From Nyssa sinensis (Eukaryota > Streptophyta > Magnoliopsida > Cornales > Nyssaceae), in assembly GCA_008638375.1 (NCBI GenBank), contig CM018032.1, positions 1,862,001 to 1,926,000 on the forward strand: DNA of 64,000 bases, in the 5' to 3' direction. Below the pieces are notes generated by a model. It was not told where the DNA came from, made no database searches, and saw nothing but the letters and a program-made list of their open reading frames with translations. The position numbers and the translations under genes are program-made. This document shows, in pieces, positions 57,856 to 64,000 of this stretch (position 1 is its first letter; every line of letters begins with the position of its first letter).

Positions 57856-59200
57856 ATGGCATCAAAATCAAGTCAATCATTACACCTTGTCACTGTAGAT
57901 CAGGATCAATTATTCCAGATTTTGGCCGAAATAAGAAAAGATATGGCCGATTATATAGATGAAACACAAAGGCTCTCCCAGACAATCTAAGAACTGTTAC
58001 AACAAGGATTACCCCCTACCTCCACTAGTCCCAGCAGGGCCTAACAATGCTTTCAATAACCAACCACCTATACCTCCTCAAGATTATCTCCCACAGAATC
58101 AACAGACCTAAGATGCAGCCATACATGATCAGTTTAATCGAGTCAAACAAAATAGGCCCCAAAATGAAGTCAAACCTCAAGAGAAGCCTAACATCAATGA
58201 AAAGGCCCTTCTCAAAAGGCTTGAAAAAGATGAAAGCCTTAATATGCAAATCCAACCGTGGAGACGACATGATTGATATCCACAAACTCTCCCTATATCT
58301 AAAGGTCTGTTTGCCCTAAAAGTTCAAAATGCCAAACTTAGACAAATTCAATAGGACCACATGCCCAAAGACGCACCTCAATCTTTATGTTCAGAAAATG
58401 CAACCAATAGAGGCTACAACTAAAATGATGACTCAAATGTTCCACCAACCCTCACTAGGGCAGCTCTCTATTGGCTCTTAGACCTAGAAGAGCCCATATC
58501 CAATGATTGGGAACAACTTTGCAATTCCTTTGTCAAGCAGTACAAGTACAACAATGAGTTGGACATCACACTCAAGGACCTTGAAACTACCAAGTAAGAA
58601 CCAAAGGAGACTCTTTCAACTTTCATCACCCGATAGAGGGCCAAAGCAACCCAAATGATCAACAGGCCAAGTGAAGCCGAACAAGTGCAAATGGTAAAGA
58701 AGGACTTGCTTCCCATCTACTGTGAATCAATGTTTACCTATTACTTTGAGACTTTCAAAGCTCTTATAGGGGTAAGAATCCAAATCGAGGATGTAATCAA
58801 TGATGGAACATTGAGAAAGCCCATACAAAACATCAAGCCCAATAACTTAGAGATTACAGTCAATGCTTTAACTCCACATCAGTCGTTCTCTTGGTCTGTT
58901 AGTTCAATTGCCTTACCGTCGCCAAATTCATCTCGAAGGTGCCCATAAATGTCATTCTCAGAACTCTCTACATCATTGAGCAAAGTTTTTCAAAAGCTTT
59001 GTGAAGAAAGGCATCTCTAACCTTCAGATCCTCGGCCCACTCCAAACCCAATACCCAAGAACTACAACTTGAACAAGCATTGTACCTACCATCAATGTAC
59101 AGGTCACTCCACTGATTATTGCACCATGTTGAGACATGTTATCCTCCTCCTTCAAGGATCAACCGAGATTAGCTCACAATCAAGAATAAGGAGCTTTCCA
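57856..59200 (+). pseudogene. Ogre/Tat gypsy gag, broken
   Basis: ATG at 57856 opens MASKSSQSLHLVTVDQDQLF. After several frame changes come KMPNLDKFNRTTCPKTHL (about 58330-58385), DWEQLCNSFVKQYKYNNELD (about 58505), ETLSTFI and MINRPSEAEQVQMVKKDLLP (58655-58715), and YYFETFKALIGVRIQIEDVI (to 58800). CTYHQCTGHSTDYC is at 59081-59122, with HxTDxC spacing typical of gag-linked Ogre/Tat proteins. Domain order and wording fit Retrotrans_gag; frameshifts and stops make it inactive. No protease, RT or integrase follows. Confidence 0.7.
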
Positions 59201-61700
59201 AGCCAAAGATCATTATTTTATTCTTTATGGATAATTTCTATCTGTCTTTCATCATGTTTCAATAAAGATTTTCTTGGAAAAATTTTAACAAAATGTTTGC
59301 ATGATTCATCTTGATTATTTAAGAAAATGAATGTCATCAAATTCACAATAAGATTGAATCTGTTGAATCTCAACATCATCAAACTTCATCAATCATCTTG
59401 ATTTTCTTATTGTTTACCAATTCATCCATTTATCTTAAAGGTATCTTGTCCGATTCAAATCCAAAGAAGATAATCATAACCCTAAGTAGACATCAGCATT
59501 GTGAGTCTCAACAATGTGACTGTTTCCTAAAATCAAACAATTCCAAGGATTGGAGGCCATCACTTGGCAAACCAAATCTATCATATCACTCATATCAAGA
59601 TATCCACTTGCAAACCCTTTGAGCCTGATTGATCATCCTTTCTTTCTTAAATGCATCTACCAAACCTTAGGAGGGGAAAGCCTATTATGTGTGCACTCTC
59701 ACAATGCCATCATATAAGAATTAAAGAGCAAAGAGAAGAAACATCTTTGTCCTATGTGAAATGAAACATTTCCAAGCAAAGAAATGAGAAACAGTCATTA
59801 GAGAAGAATCAAAAGCAAAGAGAAGAAACATCCTTGCCTTATGAAGGAAAACATTTCCAACCAAGGAAATGAAAAAACAACTATCAAAGAAAAGTCAAAA
59901 AGAAAAAAAAAAAATCTTTGCCTCATCAAAAGAAGCATTTTCCAAGTAAGGAAGCAAGAAATCAGTCAATCAAGCCTTGAATGGCTCAAAGAGCTTCAAG
60001 CGAACAATGAACTACATTATACCTGATTCTCCAAAAAAGAGATACATAGGCAACCTAAAAAGTTACTTTAGGCTCGGTCATGAAGGTCATACTAAGAATT
60101 AATCATGTACAAGAAAGGACATGCACATCAAGGCTATACACGTCAAAGCTATGCACATCAAGAGATGCACACAAGGGGCTTGGTACTATGAACACGGGTT
60201 TTTGGGTCTTATATACCTTTCATTTGGTAAACCTTACGCTAGCTTATGTTTCTTCTTTAATACTAAACTACCTTGAGGTCTTGCTTGCTTAAGGGAATTG
60301 CCATGGTTCAACTGAAAACTCTTTCAAAGGGTCTTACACATAAATGGGTCATGCAACAAATGATTTCAAACAAGGGGCTTCTTCCTTACCTATTTGCACC
60401 ACATTGCTTCTTCAATCTTCACCCACTTTTTGAAGGAACTCTTCAAGGGACTCCTTACCTACCTATTTGCACTAAATTACTTTCTCACTTTCTGAAATAA
60501 CTCATCGTTGCTTCACAAGGGGCTCCCTTATGCCTTGTTCATTCTAAGAGTAATTCATACTCTTAATCATACAATTTTTCCTAATCAAGGGGCTCCTTCA
60601 TGCCAATATAAGGATATTTTTTTCATTTAAAAGGTTCCATTTCACATTTTTCATGCCTTAACAACTTTGCCCACATCATGGGTAAAGTCTCAATTACTTT
60701 GGTTCACCTAAAACTTCTTTCATTCAATAATCCATCCCAATCTGCTCTGTTAAACACACAATCGTTTGTGAAAATCGATGATTATAATTTTCTCAAATGA
60801 TCAGATTGAATCATGCTCAAAACAAATACTTTGAAATTTTTAAAGGATTCTCCCAAATCATCTGGAAGGGGAAAAAAAATTATCCAAGAACTTGAAAATA
60901 AGTCTTTAACTGATCAAGTCTCCTAAGCCCTCATTTTCTCAGTTCACAGCTTGAACATATTTTTCCAAATCATCTTCAAAGATGAGAAACCTCACCATTC
61001 GAAACCAAGCGATGGTTCTTTTGACCTGAATAACCAACTTGATTGCCACTAATCTAGGGGCTAGTAGAGTCCAAGCCAAAAGTCAGAATTTTCTCTAAAT
61101 GAAAAATTCTTTTCAAAAATAGAAAAAACATGTTTCACAGCATTTTCTCTCATTTAATGAGAACATTTATTTACCCCTATCTAAGTTGAGTACATACCCT
61201 TCAATCCTATCTGAGTTGAGCATATTCTTCTTACTCCTCTCTAAGTTGAGTAGATTTCATATTCCTCTAGCTAACGTAAGAATTCTTCCTCAAGATGATT
61301 TCTTCATAACTTTTCACACTCTTAACCAAGTTGAGTTATGTCTCCTGTTATCTAGGTCAAGGCTACTTCTTGCATATCTTGTCTCTCCCTTATCTACAGT
61401 AAGAATTTTCATCAACTCCTATCATTAGTTGAGTGTATCTCTTTGAGTGTAACTCCTTCCAAAAGTTGAGTACACTTCTTTATTACCTATCTTAAGAAAG
61501 AGTTGAGCAACATGACCTTATGGTTTGAAACTCGATCAAATTCTTCTCCATGAAGTCACATTAAATTTCATCATTCTAGTGAAGTTAACCTAATTCATCT
61601 CCCCAGCGAGTCATAATCAAATGTTCCTTATGAAGTCTCTGCACCAGTCTTCTAAGGATGCATTTTATCAACCTATTAGGATGAAAAAATTTCAAAACAA
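59200..61700. other. Degenerate retroelement-like DNA with internal repeats
   Basis: No intact gene. GAGATACATAGGCAACCT with GGCTCGGTCA near 60030-60066 resembles the LTR text at 52195-52255, so this is probably gypsy-type LTR or UTR DNA. Repeated AAGGGGCTCC phrases occur at 60170-60600, and TCTAAGTTGAGTA phrases at 61170-61500. Confidence 0.4.
59730..59975 (+). repeat. Three-copy tandem repeat, about 86-bp period
   Basis: Units begin AGAGAAGAAACATC.TTG and contain ACATTTCCAA.CAA.GAAATGA; the third is more diverged. It produces a lysine-rich false frame at 59841-60026. Confidence 0.8.
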
Positions 61701-61739
61701 AATAATTGTCATACTTTCAGTTTTGAAAGATCAAAAGGT

Positions 61740-64000
61740 TTTGATAAAAGTACATTGAAATAAGAAAGAAGATATACATTGTCTAAACCAGTCCCCCAAC
61801 TTATGGAACAAGTCAACTGATTCTTAATATTGATTTTTGGACTAATCAAACTAGTCAACCAGTTCCAAGAACCAGTTGACCGAGTGACCTTTTTTATAAA
61901 ATAGCTTGAACTCACTGTCCAATACAGTCGACCTAAATGCTAAATCAGTCGATTACTTTTCAAAGGCTAAAATAGTGTACATCAGAACCAGTCGACTAAT
62001 CCAAAAGATCCGTCGACTGATTGTTCTTGAACAAATAAACCTCGTTCCCTCTGAGCAATTTAGCTGACCTAATCAATCGACCACATCTCAATCTAGTCAA
62101 CTGGTTGATGATTCAATCGACTGAATTTTTTGATTTGGCACATCGATATTCAAATTTTGAACAAACAAAAATGAAGGAACAACTCTTCTTCAAAATACAA
62201 TGGCCATATTATTTTGAGGGCTACAAATAAAGGTTCTCTAAAGTATTCTATGTTATCTCTTTACAAGCTTACTGATGAGAATGCAAAATGTCATATTTTT
62301 CTCCCTTAATGTTTAGTCTTTTATCCTTATTTGGTGCCTAATGTACTTATTATTCTTATATTTTGATTTAGGATGCAAATAGAGGCGCTAAGTGCAAAAC
62401 GAAGCTAATTGGGCTATTTTGGATAGTTTCAACATCGCTTCGTAATCTAGGCATAACTCTCTCATTCAAGCTCCGATTGAGATGATTAAAGATGCTATGG
62501 AAAGCCAAGAAAAAGTTATAAAACTTGCATGATTTGAGTTTTGAAAGATTCTAGCTGAATCAAGGTTGAAATCGGGCTTGACGTTGTTGTACCTACATTA
62601 CTAACGTTTCTTAGCTGTGCGAAATTCTAATGTGCGGGTCCACGCGATTTATTTTTGAAAAATTCAGATCTAGTGCACAAAAATTCTAGCTGAAAATACC
62701 ACTTTCCCAGTCATATTAGGATCTTTTCTTTTTTTTTAATATTTCTCTTCATTAGTCAGATTTGGGTATTTTTATTAGGATAATATTTAGAGTATCTTTA
62801 GGAGTTCTAGTAGGCTTCAAAGACTAGAATTAATGTGTAAAAGGAGGAGGAGATCAGATTTCACACACACACACGCACGCCTCGCTCTCCCCTCCTCTCT
62901 AATTTCTCCTTCAAGTTTTCATGGCCCTGCGTGGCTAAACTTTTATAATTGGTTGAAGGAAACGGAAGCCTTAGAATCAATAAAACTGTGAGATCTAATT
63001 TATTTTTATTGTTCAATTTATGCTTTGAGTATCGGATGTTCTTCTGTGCTTATTTCATGATTGTCTCGTTTAATTACTAAGAGGCCTACTAGTTTATTAT
63101 TCGTTGCAATCTACTGTTAGGTTAGATATCAAATTCGTAATTGTTTGATCCCTCTAATTTGTGAAGCAACTAAGATTTAACGATTTGCTGTGTCAAAAAT
63201 TACTAGATCTTAGGAAGAACGCTCGACTAAATTAAATACAACTGCTTGTGCTTATGTTGTTTAGCTTCATTGATCTTTCTAATTCTTAAGACTGCTACTA
63301 GATTAAACCTTTAGCGCTTGTCTTGGGTTGTTTAGTAGTTAGGGTTAATTAGATAACTTGTTTTCTAATTAACTGTGACTAAGGAAAGATAGGAAAATAA
63401 TTCCAATAGTGAATATTCAAAGTGTGAATTGATATATACTTGTATCGATGATCAGTTGTAAAATTCTGATGGTGAATGTTGACTTAGACTAATGTTTGTT
63501 CTTTTGATTGATTTCAATACTCTAATTTGAATTGTTCCTTAGTTGTTTTTTTTCAAATTATTTTCGTTATACTCAAACCCCCACATCCTTGTTCACATAA
63601 TATAAAACTAGGCTAGATACTCTCCGTGAGAACGATCCCTACTCGCACTATTACATATATTTTTAAGAGTTTAGGTTTTATTTTTTTAGTTGCCTGCGAT
63701 AACACACCACTTACACTTCTACATCTCTATTCTTGACTTTAGATCTAACTATTGAGAATCTAGATCTAAAATGTTTACTCATCTTAAATACCCTGAACTT
63801 ACGCTAGATTTATCTATAGAGAGTAAGCATTTACTACACCAATCTACTTATGATGTGAGTGTTTTTTGGTAAAAAAATATTTGTATCAGCTCATTGCAGT
63901 GAGAGTTGTGGGTAGGTGCTACCGGTAAGGCAAAATCGGACATTTTGCTAGGAAAAAAGTGAGGAGCTCTTGTTGTAAAGGTTTAACCTCCACCTGCAAG
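61740..64000 (+). mobile_element. Second dyad-rich copia-type LTR, split by a solo LTR and running off the window
   Basis: 61860-62150 repeats GTCGAC dyads (CAGTCGACC, CCAGTCGACTAA, CGTCGACTGATTG, AATCGACTGAA) as in 46550-46870. 62170-62260 matches the TATA-like region of the first copy (GGCTACAAATAAAGG). After the solo LTR at 62273-63709 it resumes with CTTACACTTC and ends in TTAACCTCCACCTGCAAG at the window edge, a typical copia LTR tail. The left boundary is uncertain. Confidence 0.6.
62273..63709 (+). mobile_element. Solo LTR, 1.44 kb, perfect TSD
   Basis: It begins TGATGAGAATGC and ends GCGATAACACACCA, flanked by CTTAC at 62268-62272 and 63710-63714. The text near its end, GAACGATCCCTACTCGCAC, is typical of certain plant gypsy (Athila/Tat-like) LTRs. 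No internal region. It interrupts the dyad-rich LTR, whose homology to the first copy resumes right after the TSD. Confidence 0.85.

Noticed and set aside
59841..60026. Lysine-rich short protein
   Set aside because: Product of the 86-bp tandem repeat; no start context or conservation argument.

Overview
This is nuclear DNA of a flowering plant, most likely a woody dicot. The evidence is a plant-specific class XI myosin gene, Ty1/copia and Ogre/Tat-type gypsy retrotransposons, L1- and RTE-type LINEs, Mutator-like (MULE) and hAT elements, tRNA-derived SINEs and AT-rich introns. The species cannot be read from the window.

There is one recognisable cellular gene. The 3' half of a class XI myosin heavy chain runs on the + strand from 9957 to 45015. 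Fifteen exons encode 533 residues: the end of the coiled coil, a linker and the whole globular tail with its DIL (dilute) domain, ending in a stop codon. Every junction keeps frame. Fourteen of the fifteen exon 3' ends are followed by GT; the exon ending at 44598 is followed by GA. Motor, IQ and early coiled-coil exons must lie upstream of the window.

The introns differ sharply in size. The last six are 81-129 bp, while three earlier ones are 15,981, 4,446 and 9,461 bp, and the intron entering the window is at least 9,956 bp. These large introns are filled with transposons. 1-9956 holds a SINE, RTE-LINE fragments and a decayed MULE with terminal inverted repeats. The 16-kb intron is a nest: an L1-type LINE (-) carries a copia element (-), which carries a second L1-type LINE (+), which carries a nearly complete copia element (-, 5-bp TSD, LTRs about 2% diverged). 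A hAT-like element with a perfect 8-bp TSD sits in the outer LINE. The 4.4-kb intron has an old LTR-element remnant, a hAT-like element and a small palindromic MITE. The 9.5-kb intron has a decayed copia element split by a hAT MITE and by an AT-rich TIR element, a 5'-truncated LINE, a SINE and a 157-bp tandem duplication whose second unit is split by another hAT MITE.

From about 46 kb to the end there is no gene. The region is nested LTR-retrotransposon DNA. A copia-type LTR rich in GTCGAC dyads is interrupted by an Ogre/Tat LTR that leads into a tRNA-Arg-type primer site and a broken gag. Two long solo LTRs (3.8 and 3.4 kb) from related families sit inside that Ogre LTR. Near the right edge a 1.44-kb solo LTR with a perfect TSD interrupts a second dyad-rich LTR. 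No CRISPR array, bacterial gene, rRNA or functional tRNA was found. I do not see a convincing new biological system; the most notable points are the non-canonical GA splice donor and the reconstructable insertion history.
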